A stretch of 64,000 nucleotides of DNA from Ensifer adhaerens. Lineage in GTDB: Bacteria > Pseudomonadota > Alphaproteobacteria > Rhizobiales > Rhizobiaceae. The stretch's first letter is position 1; each line of letters opens with the position of its first letter. The position numbers and the translations under genes are program-made. Shown in pieces: positions 33,259-42,311 of this stretch. The notes below the pieces were generated by a model. The model was not told the DNA's origin. It saw nothing but the letters and a program-made list of their open reading frames with translations, and searched no databases. Location: assembly GCF_000697965.2 (NCBI RefSeq), contig NZ_CP015882.1:558001-622000 (forward strand). The letters are read 5' to 3'.

Positions 33259-35841
33259 TCAGCCGCGTTGCTTGAAGTGGCGACCCAGAATTTGGGGGAT
33301 CATGCCGCCTGCTAGGAGGCTCTCTACTTCTTGCCCCGTCTCCACGGCTGCTCGGGCCGTCAATCGCAGGCATTCACCTGAAACACGTCTCAAGACCAGT
33401 GGCACGGGTCCGCGCGGAGAAATGGTCGTCGCGTTGACTTCCAGGAGATCGGTGGCTGTTATCCGCGGCACTTCCTCCTCCTGCAGAAGAATAGGAAGGA
33501 TGCCCATGCCAATGAGGTTTGTTCGATGAATCCGCTCAAAACTCAAGGCGATCACGGCGCGAACGCCGAGTAGCCCGATGCCTTTTGCGGCCCAGTCTCG
33601 CGACGATCCAGCGCCATAGCGTTGCCCTGCAATGATAACGACGGACCGGTGCTCCAATCGGTAGCGCTCCGCCGTCTCCCACAGCGGCGCTTCCTCCCCT
33701 GTAGGCGCGTGGATGGTCATCGATGCAGGCCTTCCGCCAAGGAGGTGGTTGGCGGCTGTACGATTGTCAAAGAGGCCGCGCACCATTGCTTTCCAATTAC
33801 CGCGACGTGCGGCGTAGACGTTAAGATCGTCCGCAGGGTCGCCAGCGGCCACGAGGTGGCGGCCGGCGAAGCTCGAAGCGCTAATCTGGCCCGCGGGCGA
33901 GATATGGTCCGTCGTCATGTCGTCCCCCAACACGAGCAAGGGATGTGCCCTGTAGTTTCCGAGGCGATTGGCTGTCTCCACAGCAGCAAAGGGTGGCCGG
34001 CGGATGTAGGTTGAGGCTTCGTTCCACGGAAACGTCGGCGACTTCGGAGCGGCCAGCGCGCGCCAGGCATCATTTCGTTCCGCATCCAGGAAAGCCTGGG
34101 GAAAATCTTGTGCGTCGGAATGCTGCTTGAGAACAGCGTCGATCTCGTCACTGCCAGGCATCAAATCACCGAGATGAATGGCTGTCTGCTCCGGGCTCCG
34201 GGCGATTTCCCACTTCATGGGGTTTGGAATGAACCTTCCGATCAACGACAGAGCCACAACATGAGGCGGCGATGCCAGGAAGCCGAACTGGAGGCTTGGA
34301 TGCACGCGGCCAGGAAAGTTGCGATTACCGGAAAGCAGTGCTGCCGCGATCGTGCCGCCGGCGATTGCTTCAGCCATATCGCCCTGAAGCGGACCAGAGT
34401 TTCCGATGCAGGTCGTGCACCCGTGCCCCACGATGTCGAACCCGACGGCCTCAAGATCAGCAAGCAATCCACTGCGCCTCAAGAAACGCTCGGCCGATGG
34501 CGAGCCGGGTGCCAGCGATGTCTTGACCCAGTAGGGTGGGCGCAGACCCAACCGGTTCGCATTGCGGGCAACCAGGCCCGCCGCGACCAACAGCCGTTGA
34601 TCCGACGTGTTGGTGCAGCTCGTGATGGCGGCGATCGCGATTGCGCCGTCCGGTATGCCGGGTTTGCCTTGCTCCAAGGGCCGGCCGCATGCGGTCTCAA
34701 GTGCACCTAGGGCATCGGCCAATGGCAGCTTGTCCTGCGGGCGGCGTGGACCGGCCATCAAGGGTTCGACCGCCGCAAGGTCGAGCTCGATCACGCCGGT
34801 ATAGCGCGGCGAAACGGCAGGCTCGAACCAGAGGCCGAGCATCTTCGCCGCGTCGCGGACGAGTTGGCAATGGGACGGAGAGCGACCCGTCTGGGCGAGA
34901 TAGGAAAGGGTTTGTTCGTCTATAGGGAAGTAACCCGTCGAGGCGCCGTATTCCGGTGCCATATTGGCGACGACGGCGCGGTCTCCGGCCGAAAGCGTCG
35001 AAACACCCTCGCCGAAGAATTCGACAAATTCCCCTGATATTCCATGACGCCGCAGCAGGTGGGTCACTTCCAGCGCGAGATCGGTTGACAGAACGCCTGG
35101 TGCGAGCCGTCCCATCAACCGCACGCCGACCACATCGGGAATGCGTAGCGTCACAGGAAACCCAAAAAAGACGCTTTCGGCCTCAAGACCCCCGACGCCC
35201 CAAGCCAATACGCCGATGCCGTTGATCATCGGCGTGTGGCTGTCCGTGCCGATCAGCGTGTCGGGTACGGCCCATTTTTCTCCATCGCGTTCCTCGATGG
35301 AAATCACCTTTGCGAGTTGCTCGAGGTTGATCGTGTGCATGATGCCGGTACCTGGGGCGTGCACCTTGACACCCGGTAGAGCCTGGGTTGCCCACTTCAT
35401 CAGGCGGTAGCGCTCGCTGTTTCTGTCCATTTCCCGTTGCATGTTGAAACGGCGGGCATCAGGCTGGCCGTAGCGATCGACGGCAACGCTGTGATCGACG
35501 GAGACGTCGACCGGGAGAACGGGGCTCAATTCGCTCGGATCGCCACCAGCATCCGCGACCGCGTCCCGCATGGCGGCAATATCAACGAGAGCCGGCACAC
35601 ACGTCGTATCGTGCATGAGGACACGGGAGGGGTGAAATGCGATTTCTGCCTCGCTCGTGCCAGTCAAAAGCCAGGCCTTGAGGGCCGAAACGGTGGCGGA
35701 TAACCGAGCCACATCCTTGCGCGCTACGTTTTCAAGGAGATTACGCAGAACCCAGGGCAGGCATTCGAAGTCAGGACCAAAAGCGGTGCGCAGGTCAATT
35801 GCGTTCAGCGTTCCGTGTTCCGAAGGAATGCGCAGCACCAT
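33259..35841 (-). CDS. aconitase-family hydratase paralogue
   Basis: An 860-residue protein of the AcnA type, slightly short of the usual ~890. The three iron-sulphur cysteines are Cys409 (AITSCTNTSD) and Cys475/Cys478 (GHGCTTCIGNSGPL). VDHSVAVDRYG, GTDSHTPMINGIGVLAWGVGGLEAE and the swivel-domain segment RYGAGSSRDWAAKGIGLLGVRAVIALSFERIHRTNLIGMGILP are also present. It reversibly moves a hydroxyl on a citrate-like acid. AGGAG before the ATG supports the start. It is divergent from a GntR gene and shares a putative operator with the dehydrogenase and importer genes, so it is more likely a pathway-specific enzyme than the cell's TCA-cycle aconitase; that is inference. Confidence 0.88.
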   Translation of the reverse strand: MVLRIPSEHGTLNAIDLRTAFGPDFECLPWVLRNLLENVARKDVARLSATVSALKAWLLTGTSEAEIAFHPSRVLMHDTTCVPALVDIAAMRDAVADAGGDPSELSPVLPVDVSVDHSVAVDRYGQPDARRFNMQREMDRNSERYRLMKWATQALPGVKVHAPGTGIMHTINLEQLAKVISIEERDGEKWAVPDTLIGTDSHTPMINGIGVLAWGVGGLEAESVFFGFPVTLRIPDVVGVRLMGRLAPGVLSTDLALEVTHLLRRHGISGEFVEFFGEGVSTLSAGDRAVVANMAPEYGASTGYFPIDEQTLSYLAQTGRSPSHCQLVRDAAKMLGLWFEPAVSPRYTGVIELDLAAVEPLMAGPRRPQDKLPLADALGALETACGRPLEQGKPGIPDGAIAIAAITSCTNTSDQRLLVAAGLVARNANRLGLRPPYWVKTSLAPGSPSAERFLRRSGLLADLEAVGFDIVGHGCTTCIGNSGPLQGDMAEAIAGGTIAAALLSGNRNFPGRVHPSLQFGFLASPPHVVALSLIGRFIPNPMKWEIARSPEQTAIHLGDLMPGSDEIDAVLKQHSDAQDFPQAFLDAERNDAWRALAAPKSPTFPWNEASTYIRRPPFAAVETANRLGNYRAHPLLVLGDDMTTDHISPAGQISASSFAGRHLVAAGDPADDLNVYAARRGNWKAMVRGLFDNRTAANHLLGGRPASMTIHAPTGEEAPLWETAERYRLEHRSVVIIAGQRYGAGSSRDWAAKGIGLLGVRAVIALSFERIHRTNLIGMGILPILLQEEEVPRITATDLLEVNATTISPRGPVPLVLRRVSGECLRLTARAAVETGQEVESLLAGGMIPQILGRHFKQRG

Positions 35842-35859
35842 GTCGATTGCTCCTATATT

Positions 35860-35880
35860 GCTTTTTTATAACTAAAAAGC
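35860..35880. promoter_or_regulatory. inverted repeat GCTTTTT/AAAAAGC in the aconitase promoter
   Basis: Perfect 7-bp arms (35860-35866 and 35874-35880) directly upstream of the aconitase-type gene, continuing as AAAAAGCCA. The same half-site recurs at 35920, 36976 and 38163, which marks it as a likely operator of the adjacent GntR protein. Confidence 0.55.
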
Positions 35881-35916
35881 CACAATAGCAGCAAAGTCAA
35901 TCAATGGACCGCCTTC

Positions 35917-35928
35917 CTTTGGCTTTTT
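35917..35928. promoter_or_regulatory. TTTGGCTTTTT half-site before the GntR gene
   Basis: CTTTGGCTTTTT lies about 100 bp upstream of the GntR start and matches, in reverse orientation, the AAAAGCCAAA element at 38164-38173. A role in autoregulation is likely. Confidence 0.45.
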
Positions 35929-36030
35929 CGTTGGCGAAATATGCAAAAAGAAGGGATGTCAGTTCCCTTTGGCGGTGGGGTGAAATATCGTTGGACCCGG
36001 CAAAGCTTTCCGAATCCGGGGAATATCGAC

Positions 36031-36957
36031 ATGCGTTCCAGCCAATTGGCCCAGACCATCGCCAACGAAATCAGCCTGCTTGTGACATCGGGAGAGCTCA
36101 CTGTCGGCGACCATGTAAAGACGCAACAATTGGCCGATCGTTTCGGCGTTTCCCGTTCACCGGTCCGCGAGGCGATGGAGATCCTAGCCGGGCAGGGGCT
36201 GCTGGAGCAGAAGGAGAACCGCGGCTTCTTTGTGAAAGAACCGCCAGGTGCCATCGCCGAGCGGGTCCGTGAAGACGCCGAGCCGTTCGAAGTTGCGAAC
36301 GACTACCAGCGCCTTGCCGAAGACTGGCTAACCGACCGTATCCCGGCGGAGGTCACGGAGCAGACGCTGCGCGAGCGCTACGAACTGACCAAGTCCCAGG
36401 TTAACGACGTGCTGATGCGCGCGACCCGTGAAGGATGGGCTGAGCGCAAGCAGGGTTATGGCTGGCGCTTCCTGCCGGTCGCAAAAACACCGGAAGCCTT
36501 CGAGCAGATCTATCGTTTTCGCATGCTGATCGAGCCGGCCGCCATGCTTGAGCCGGAGTTCAGCCTCGATCGAAAGATCATCGATGAGCAACGGCGCATC
36601 CAGATGCGCATGCTTGAGACGGACATCGAGCGACTACCGGCGGAGCGCCTTCTGCACAATGGCGCGCTTTTCCACGAAGAGCTCATCAAGATGTCAAACA
36701 ATCCCTTCTTCCACATCTCGCTAGTGCGGGTAAACCGCATGCGACGCCTCCTCGAATATCGATCCCGCGTCGATCGTAGCCGTACGGTACGGCAATGCCA
36801 GGAACACCTCGAAATCCTTGATCTTCTTGAGCGCGGCGAGGTCGTCGAGGCTTCCTACGCTATGCGTCGGCACCTTGGGGGCGCGCTGTCGAAGAAGTCG
36901 CCGATTACCTGGTCCTGGTCGCACCAAGCGCATGAAAAAGACAATCTCGAAAAATAG
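36031..36957 (+). CDS. GntR regulator with two winged-helix domains and a C-terminal FCD-like domain
   Basis: A 308-residue protein starting at 36031 (GGGGAA upstream), longer than the usual 230-250. Residues ~3-68 are a classic GntR winged helix (IANEISLLVTSGELTVGDHVKTQQLADRFGVSRSPVREAMEILAGQGLLEQ). Residues ~90-150 look like a second one (YQRLAEDWLTDRIPAEVTEQTLRERYELTKSQVNDVLMRATREGWAERKQGYGWRF). Residues ~155-290 are the helical ligand domain. It lies between the aconitase-type gene and the dehydrogenase gene and is the obvious regulator of both and of the downstream importer. The upstream ATGs at 35941 and 35956 are not preferred. Confidence 0.85.
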   Translation: MRSSQLAQTIANEISLLVTSGELTVGDHVKTQQLADRFGVSRSPVREAMEILAGQGLLEQKENRGFFVKEPPGAIAERVREDAEPFEVANDYQRLAEDWLTDRIPAEVTEQTLRERYELTKSQVNDVLMRATREGWAERKQGYGWRFLPVAKTPEAFEQIYRFRMLIEPAAMLEPEFSLDRKIIDEQRRIQMRMLETDIERLPAERLLHNGALFHEELIKMSNNPFFHISLVRVNRMRRLLEYRSRVDRSRTVRQCQEHLEILDLLERGEVVEASYAMRRHLGGALSKKSPITWSWSHQAHEKDNLEK

Positions 36958-36973
36958 AGATTGCATTTTCAGA

Positions 36974-36990
36974 TTTAAAAAGCCAATAAT
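36974..36990. promoter_or_regulatory. TTTAAAAAGCCAATAAT element before the dehydrogenase gene
   Basis: Contains AAAAAGCCAA, the same half-site as in the aconitase and importer promoters, 55 bp upstream of the dehydrogenase start. Confidence 0.5.
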
Positions 36991-37044
36991 TCGCCCGTGA
37001 CGTAGAGCGGCGACTTCGCTCGTCGCCTCATGGGAGATTAGCTG

Positions 37045-38139
37045 ATGAAAATATTCGTGACGCCGTGTGATGGAATCGGTCCGGAGATCACTGCGGCAAC
37101 CATGGAGGTCCTGAAGGCAGCCGACGCGGCTTTCGATCTCGGCCTCGAGTACCATTTCGAAGACACCGGTTTCGCGAGCCTGGAAAAATTCGGCTCGACG
37201 CTTCGCGACGAGACGCTGGATCGTGCCCGCACTTTTGATGGCATTATCTTGGGCCCCCAGTCCCACATGGATTATCCGGCCCGCGACAAGGGTGGCGTGA
37301 ACGTCTCGGCAGGCTTCCGCGTCAAGCTGGACCTCTACGCGAATGTGCGTCCGGCGCGCTCCCGTCCGTTCTTGAACGACGCCAAGAAGATGGACCTCGT
37401 CATTATGCGCGAGGCGACGGAAGGCTTTTATCCCGATCGCAACATGTATGCCGGTACGGGAGAGTTCATGCCGACGCCGGACGTGGCACTTTCCGTGCGC
37501 AAAATCACCGCCTCTGCCTGCGAGCGCATAGCGCGACAGGCCTTCCTGCTCGCCATGAAGCGCAACAAGAAGGTGACTGCGGTCCACAAAGCCAACAACT
37601 TTATCCTTACGGACGGCCTGTTCCTTCAGCAGGTACGCAAGGTCGCCGCCGAATACCCCGAGGTCACGCTCAACGAATTCATCATCGACGCGATGGCTGC
37701 CCATCTGGTTCGCGACCCCTCGCGGTTTGACGTGATCGTCGCGACAAATTTCTACTCGGACATTCTTTCGGATCTCGCCAGTGAGCTCTCGGGTAGTCTC
37801 GGCTTGGCCGGTTCGATCAACGCCAATGCCGAGACAGGTCTTGTCTGTGCCCAGGCGCAGCACGGCTCTGCCCCCGATATCCAGAACCAGAACGTCGCCA
37901 ACCCGACTTCGCTAATCCTGTCCGCAGCCATGATGCTCAGCTGGCTCGGCGAGCAGCGCGGTCTGCCACAATTTGAAGCGGCGGGCGCGGAGATCGAGCG
38001 GGCGGTCGACGAGGTTCTCGCGAACCCCGACGCGCGGACGCGCGACCTCGGCGGCAGCACCGGCACGGATGCTTTTGGTTCGCTCGTGGCACGTGCTGTT
38101 CGCAGTGGTGAGGGTGATCGGAAGCTTGCGAGCGCCTGA
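37045..38139 (+). CDS. isocitrate/isopropylmalate dehydrogenase-family enzyme
   Basis: A 364-residue protein of the beta-decarboxylating dehydrogenase family: FVTPCDGIGPEITAATMEVL at the N-terminus, VIMREATEGFYPDRNMYAGTGEFMPTPDVALSVRKITASACERIARQAFLLA (Arg/Tyr substrate region), KVTAVHKANNFILTDGLF with the catalytic Lys, and DVIVATNFYSDILSDLASELSGSLGLAGSINAN with the metal-binding Asp residues. Such enzymes oxidise a 2-hydroxyacid with NAD(P)+ and usually decarboxylate the 3-carboxyl. GGGAGATT before ATG supports the start. It is distinct from housekeeping LeuB or Icd by its context: a GntR gene before it, an importer after. The substrate is unknown; tartrate, malate and phospho-acid-like substrates are all possible. 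Confidence 0.85.
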   Translation: MKIFVTPCDGIGPEITAATMEVLKAADAAFDLGLEYHFEDTGFASLEKFGSTLRDETLDRARTFDGIILGPQSHMDYPARDKGGVNVSAGFRVKLDLYANVRPARSRPFLNDAKKMDLVIMREATEGFYPDRNMYAGTGEFMPTPDVALSVRKITASACERIARQAFLLAMKRNKKVTAVHKANNFILTDGLFLQQVRKVAAEYPEVTLNEFIIDAMAAHLVRDPSRFDVIVATNFYSDILSDLASELSGSLGLAGSINANAETGLVCAQAQHGSAPDIQNQNVANPTSLILSAAMMLSWLGEQRGLPQFEAAGAEIERAVDEVLANPDARTRDLGGSTGTDAFGSLVARAVRSGEGDRKLASA

Positions 38140-38151
38140 TCGAGGTTTGTA

Positions 38152-38174
38152 CTTTGGATAATTAAAAGCCAAAG
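38152..38174. promoter_or_regulatory. inverted repeat CTTTGG/CCAAAG before the importer operon
   Basis: CTTTGG (38152-38157) and CCAAAG (38169-38174) flank ATAATTAAAAG. The right half reads AAAAGCCAAAG, matching the elements at 35.9 and 37.0 kb, about 90 bp before the binding-protein gene. Confidence 0.55.
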
Positions 38175-38263
38175 AGTGGACATGGAGACGCGAGGGCGGC
38201 AACGGCCCTCGCGAAACTGCCCGGAGGAGATTTGGAGCCGGGCGTCTTTTGGGAGAAGAGAAG

Positions 38264-39361
38264 ATGAACAAGTATGTTTCCGGCCGCCTTGCGGCCGTTG
38301 CGGTCACCGCGGTCATGACGGCATTTTCGGCGCACGCGCAGGAAGTACCCGCGGGCTATCCAGCAGATTATGCGGAACTCATCGCCAAGGCGAAACAGGA
38401 GGGCACCGTTTCGATCTACACCTCGACCGATGCTGCCCAGTCGCAGAAGCTACAGGATGCCTTTACCAAGAAGTACGGAATCAAGATCGCCTATAACGAT
38501 CTCGGGACGAACGGCGCCTATAACCAGGTGATCTCGGAGGCCGCCGCCAGCCAGACCACCGCCGACATCGTCTGGAGTTCGGCGATGGACCTGCAGATGA
38601 CGCTGGTTCAGGATGGCTATGCGGCCGAATACGCTTCACCTGAAGCCGGCACTCTTCCGAGCTGGGCCAACTACAAGAACACGCTCTACGCCACCACGGT
38701 CGAACCGATCGGCGTGATCTACAACACCAAGGCGCTTTCCGAAGACAAGCTTCCGAAGACCTATGGCGACATGATCACGTTCCTGAAGAGCAACAAGACC
38801 GAGCTTCAGGGCAAGGTTGCCACGTTCGATCCTGAAAAGAGCGGCTCCGGCTTCCTGCACCACTCCAACGACGCACGCAACCGGCCGGATTTCTGGGATC
38901 TTGCTAAGGCCATGGGCGACAATGGCGCCAAGATCTATTCCAGCTCCGGCGGCATGAAGGAAACGGTCGTTTCGGGTGAAAACGTCATCGCCATCAACAT
39001 TATCGGCTCTTACGCGCTCGATTGGGTCAAGGAGAGCCCGAACCTCGGCGTGCATTTCGCCACGGACTATACGCCGGCCTTCTCGCGTCTGGCGCTGATC
39101 ACCAAGGACGCTCCGCATTCGAACGCGGCCAAGCTTTTCGTCGACTTCATGTTGTCGTCCGAAGGCCAGTCGCTTCTGGCTGAAGGCGGCCTGCCGTCGA
39201 TCCGTGAAGACGTGACCGCCGGCCTCAACATCAAGACGCTTAACGAACGCGTCGGCGGCGGCCTGAAGCCGATCGCCGTCGACGAGGGTGTTCTGGAATA
39301 CATGGACCAGATGAAGCGCGTTCAGTTCCTCAACGACTGGAAAGCCGCCCTCGGCCGTTGA
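38264..39361 (+). CDS. ABC transporter solute-binding protein (iron/sugar-phosphate type)
   Basis: A 365-residue periplasmic protein. The signal peptide is MNKYVSGRLAAVAVTAVMTAFSAHAQE. The mature part is of the FbpA/AfuA class: GTVSIYTSTDAAQSQKLQDAFTKKYGIKIAYNDLG, ADIVWSSAMDLQM, VIYNTKALSEDKLPKTYGDMI, ALITKDAPHSNAAKLFVDFMLSSEGQSLLAEGG. It lacks the twin-tyrosine motif of true ferric-ion binders near the C-terminus. AfuA-like relatives bind sugar phosphates, so a phosphorylated or carboxylated metabolite is more likely than iron here. GGGAGAAGAG before the ATG at 38264 fixes the start. It begins the importer operon. Confidence 0.88.
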   Translation: MNKYVSGRLAAVAVTAVMTAFSAHAQEVPAGYPADYAELIAKAKQEGTVSIYTSTDAAQSQKLQDAFTKKYGIKIAYNDLGTNGAYNQVISEAAASQTTADIVWSSAMDLQMTLVQDGYAAEYASPEAGTLPSWANYKNTLYATTVEPIGVIYNTKALSEDKLPKTYGDMITFLKSNKTELQGKVATFDPEKSGSGFLHHSNDARNRPDFWDLAKAMGDNGAKIYSSSGGMKETVVSGENVIAINIIGSYALDWVKESPNLGVHFATDYTPAFSRLALITKDAPHSNAAKLFVDFMLSSEGQSLLAEGGLPSIREDVTAGLNIKTLNERVGGGLKPIAVDEGVLEYMDQMKRVQFLNDWKAALGR

Positions 39362-39371
39362 TGCTTAGCCG

Positions 39372-39395
39372 ACCGCGGCGCTCAGGCGCCGCGGT
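39372..39395 (+). repeat. 9-bp intergenic hairpin after the binding-protein gene
   Basis: ACCGCGGCG (39372-39380) pairs with CGCCGCGGT (39387-39395). There is no T-run. Its place between binding-protein and permease genes is typical of elements that stabilise the upstream mRNA segment and give higher binding-protein yield. Confidence 0.55.
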
Positions 39396-39422
39396 TCCGC
39401 CACCGTTTGCGAGAGGCATAGA

Positions 39423-41183
39423 ATGTCAACCCACATCCAAGCACCGGCTGCAGTCCCTTTGACGAAAGCCGCAGCCGAAAAGAAGTATCCGGCAAAGATG
39501 CCGCGGCATGGAAATGCAAACTTTTATCGGCGCATCGTCATCGGTCTGCTCGCGGTTGCCGTCCTGGCACCCGTCGGCCTGATCATCTATCAGAGTTTCC
39601 TGACGGCTGCGTTCTTCAGCCCCCGTGCGCACTTCGGCTTCGATGCGTACAAGTACGTCTTCACCGACAAGAATTTCTATCGCGCTCTCGGTACGACGGC
39701 GATCTTCTCCTTCGGCATGGTGGCGATCGCAGTGCCGCTCGGGGGTCTGCTCGCCTTTCTGATCACGCGCACCGACATCAAGGGCAAGCGACTGCTCGAG
39801 ATCCTCGTGCTCGTGCCTATGTTCATTTCGTCTATCGTGCTTGCCTTTGGCTACACGGTGTCGGTCGGTCCGACCGGTTTCGTCTCGCTCTTCGTCCGCA
39901 GTGTGCTGGGCTTCGTACCCTGGAACATTTACAGCCTGCCGGGCATGATCCTGATCGCCGGTCTGAGCCACGTTCCGCACGTCTACCTCTATGTCTCTTC
40001 GGCCATGAGGAACCTGCCGTCGGACCTCGAAGAAGCCGCACGCACCACCGGCGCTTCCGTCTGGCAGGTTTCGCGCGACGTCACGCTGCCTATGGTGCTG
40101 CCGGCGCTGATTTTTGCGGCGGCCCTCAACATCCTGCTCGGCTTCGAGACCTTCGGCATTCCGCTCGTTCTTGGCGATCCGAACGGGATCATGGTGCTGA
40201 CCACCTATATCTACAAGTTGACGACGCTGTTCGGCACACCGACCTATCAGCTCATGGCTGTCGTCGCGGTCGTTTTGGTACTGATCACGCTGCCGCTCGT
40301 CTGGATGCAGCGCAGGCTGCTGCGCAATGCTCGCAAGTATGCAGCGCTCGGCGGAAAGGGTGCCCGGGTCGCCACCTTGAAACTCGGCGCGAGCGGCCAG
40401 GTCATTGCCCTTTCGCTCATCGGTTTCTGGCTCTTCGTATCGGTTGTCCTCCCGATCGGCGGCATCACCGTACGTGCCTTCGTCGATGCCTGGGGCGAGG
40501 GCGTCAACCTCTTCGACCAACTGACGCTCACCAATTTCAGCCGCATGCTCGAAGTGCCGAGCCTCTACAACGGTATCGTCAACACGATCATCCTGTCGGT
40601 GGTCGGTGGTGCTGCGGCGGTGGCGATCTATCTCGCCGTCGGCCTGGCCGGTCACCGCAACTGGGGCATGTCGAACACGGTGCTGGATTATATCGTACTC
40701 CTGCCGCGTGCGCTTCCGGGCCTCGTCGTCGGCCTTGCCTTCTTCTGGGTCTTCCTGTTTGTGCCGTTGCTTACGCCGCTGAGGCCAACACTGGTCAGCC
40801 TTTTCGTCGCCTATCTGGTCGTCGGCTTGTCCTATGGTCTGCGCCTCTTGCAGGGCACGCTCATTCAGGTTGCGCCGGAGCTCGAGGAGTCCGCGCGCAC
40901 CACGGGCGCCACGATCGGCCGCACTTGGAAGGATGTGGTGATCCCGATCGTCCGGCCGGGTCTGGCCGGTGCCTGGGCGCTCATCATGATCATCTTCCTC
41001 CGCGAGTACGCGACCGGCGTCTACCTCATGGGCGCCGGCACGGAAGTCATCGGTTCGCTGATGGTCTCCCTTCTTCAGACCGGCGCCATGAACACGATCG
41101 CCGCTCTTTCCCTCATCAGCATCGTCTTGACGGGCGCAGGTCTCGCACTCGCCCTCCGCTTGGGAGCAAAAATCCATGACTGA
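39423..41183 (+). CDS. two-domain ABC permease (FbpB/AfuB type)
   Basis: A 586-residue inner-membrane protein with two tandem BPD_transp_1 modules. Each carries the EAA coupling loop: DLEEAARTTGASVWQVSRDVTLPMVLPALIFA in the first and ELEESARTTGATIGRTWKDVVIPIVRPGLAGA in the second. About twelve membrane segments are visible. The fused arrangement is typical of ferric-ion/sugar-phosphate importers. It forms the channel for the binding protein encoded upstream and overlaps the ATPase gene by 8 bp. Confidence 0.92.
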   Translation: MSTHIQAPAAVPLTKAAAEKKYPAKMPRHGNANFYRRIVIGLLAVAVLAPVGLIIYQSFLTAAFFSPRAHFGFDAYKYVFTDKNFYRALGTTAIFSFGMVAIAVPLGGLLAFLITRTDIKGKRLLEILVLVPMFISSIVLAFGYTVSVGPTGFVSLFVRSVLGFVPWNIYSLPGMILIAGLSHVPHVYLYVSSAMRNLPSDLEEAARTTGASVWQVSRDVTLPMVLPALIFAAALNILLGFETFGIPLVLGDPNGIMVLTTYIYKLTTLFGTPTYQLMAVVAVVLVLITLPLVWMQRRLLRNARKYAALGGKGARVATLKLGASGQVIALSLIGFWLFVSVVLPIGGITVRAFVDAWGEGVNLFDQLTLTNFSRMLEVPSLYNGIVNTIILSVVGGAAAVAIYLAVGLAGHRNWGMSNTVLDYIVLLPRALPGLVVGLAFFWVFLFVPLLTPLRPTLVSLFVAYLVVGLSYGLRLLQGTLIQVAPELEESARTTGATIGRTWKDVVIPIVRPGLAGAWALIMIIFLREYATGVYLMGAGTEVIGSLMVSLLQTGAMNTIAALSLISIVLTGAGLALALRLGAKIHD

Positions 41184-42252
41184 ACTCGTTGTCAGCAATG
41201 TCCAGAAGTGGCTGGGCGGTCTGCAGATCCTCAAAGGCGCGTCCTTCACCGCGCAGCGCGGCTCCATCGTCGCCCTGCTCGGCGCGTCGGGCAGCGGCAA
41301 GACCACACTGTTGCGCTGTATCGCCGGGCTCGAGCAGCCGGAGATTGGCCAGATTGTCATCGGCGGCAAGACCGTGCTCGATGGCGAAAAGAAGCTCGCG
41401 CTTCCGCCCGAGCAGCGCAACATCGGTCTGGTGTTTCAGTCCTACGCTCTTTGGCCACATCGCACCGTCAAGGAAAATGTCGGCTACGGGCTGAAGCTCC
41501 GCGGCGTGACGCAGGCCGATATCGAAAAGCGCGTGCAGGCGATCCTGGAGCGCATGGGTCTTGGCCATCTTTCCGATCGCTTCCCGTCGCAACTGTCGGG
41601 CGGTCAGCAACAGCGCGTCGCCATCTGCCGGGCGCTGGTTTACGAGCCGCGCGTGCTGTTGCTCGACGAGCCGCTCTCCAATCTCGATGCGAAGCTGAGG
41701 GAGGAGGCTCGCTACTGGATCCGCAAGCTGATCCTCGACCTTGAAATTTGCGCTATCCTCGTCACGCACGATCAAAGCGAGGCGCTCGCCGCAGCCGACA
41801 ACATTCTCCTGCTGCAGGACGGTCGCATCGTTCAGCAAGGCGGACCACAGGAGATCTATTCCAACCCGAACAGCTTCTATTCGGCTGACTTCCTGGGCGC
41901 GAACAACATCGTCAAGGCGAAGGTCAAGTCGATCAACGGCCGCAGCGCCGTCATCGGCGGCGACAACTGGAGCCTTGACGGCACCGTGCGCGATGCCTCC
42001 GGCGTCAACCCATCCGACGACGCGCGGGCGGTGATCCGGGTCGAGCAGATCAGCGTCAGCGACCAGCCCGAGGCGGGTGGGCTCGAGATGAACCTCGACG
42101 ACAGTATCTATCTCGGCGACCGCTGGGAATACCGTCTGCGTCGCGGTGATTTCGTCGCCAAGGCACACGGCGCAAGGCAGCTTGCGACCGGCACGGTCTG
42201 GGCACGAATTCCATCTGAAAGCGTCTGGGTGTTCTCGGCAGGCCAACGCTAG
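41176..42252 (+). CDS. ABC importer ATP-binding protein with TOBE-like C-terminus
   Basis: A 358-residue ATPase: Walker A GASGSGKTTLLRCIAGLE, Q-loop LVFQSYALWPHRTVKENVGYGLK, signature LSGGQQQRVAICRAL and Walker B VLLLDEPLSNLDAKL, then a beta-rich C-terminal part (~240-358) like the TOBE regulatory domain. It overlaps the permease gene by 8 bp and energises it. Confidence 0.93.
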   Translation: MTELVVSNVQKWLGGLQILKGASFTAQRGSIVALLGASGSGKTTLLRCIAGLEQPEIGQIVIGGKTVLDGEKKLALPPEQRNIGLVFQSYALWPHRTVKENVGYGLKLRGVTQADIEKRVQAILERMGLGHLSDRFPSQLSGGQQQRVAICRALVYEPRVLLLDEPLSNLDAKLREEARYWIRKLILDLEICAILVTHDQSEALAAADNILLLQDGRIVQQGGPQEIYSNPNSFYSADFLGANNIVKAKVKSINGRSAVIGGDNWSLDGTVRDASGVNPSDDARAVIRVEQISVSDQPEAGGLEMNLDDSIYLGDRWEYRLRRGDFVAKAHGARQLATGTVWARIPSESVWVFSAGQR

Positions 42253-42311
42253 CGAAGGCCGCCAGGCGGTCGCTGCTTCTTGCGGCGACCGCTCCATTCA
42301 AGGGTATATTC

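Noticed and set aside
33259..35841. calling this the TCA-cycle acnA gene
   Set aside because: The family is right, but the divergent GntR gene and shared operator point to a dedicated pathway enzyme.
39426..41423. 665-codon open frame antisense to the fused permease
   Set aside because: Very rich in Arg, Asp, Glu and His, the usual reverse image of a hydrophobic membrane protein; no recognised motif.
38264..42252. ferric iron importer
   Set aside because: The permease and ATPase fit that family, but the binding protein lacks the usual twin-tyrosine iron site and the genes around it are catabolic.
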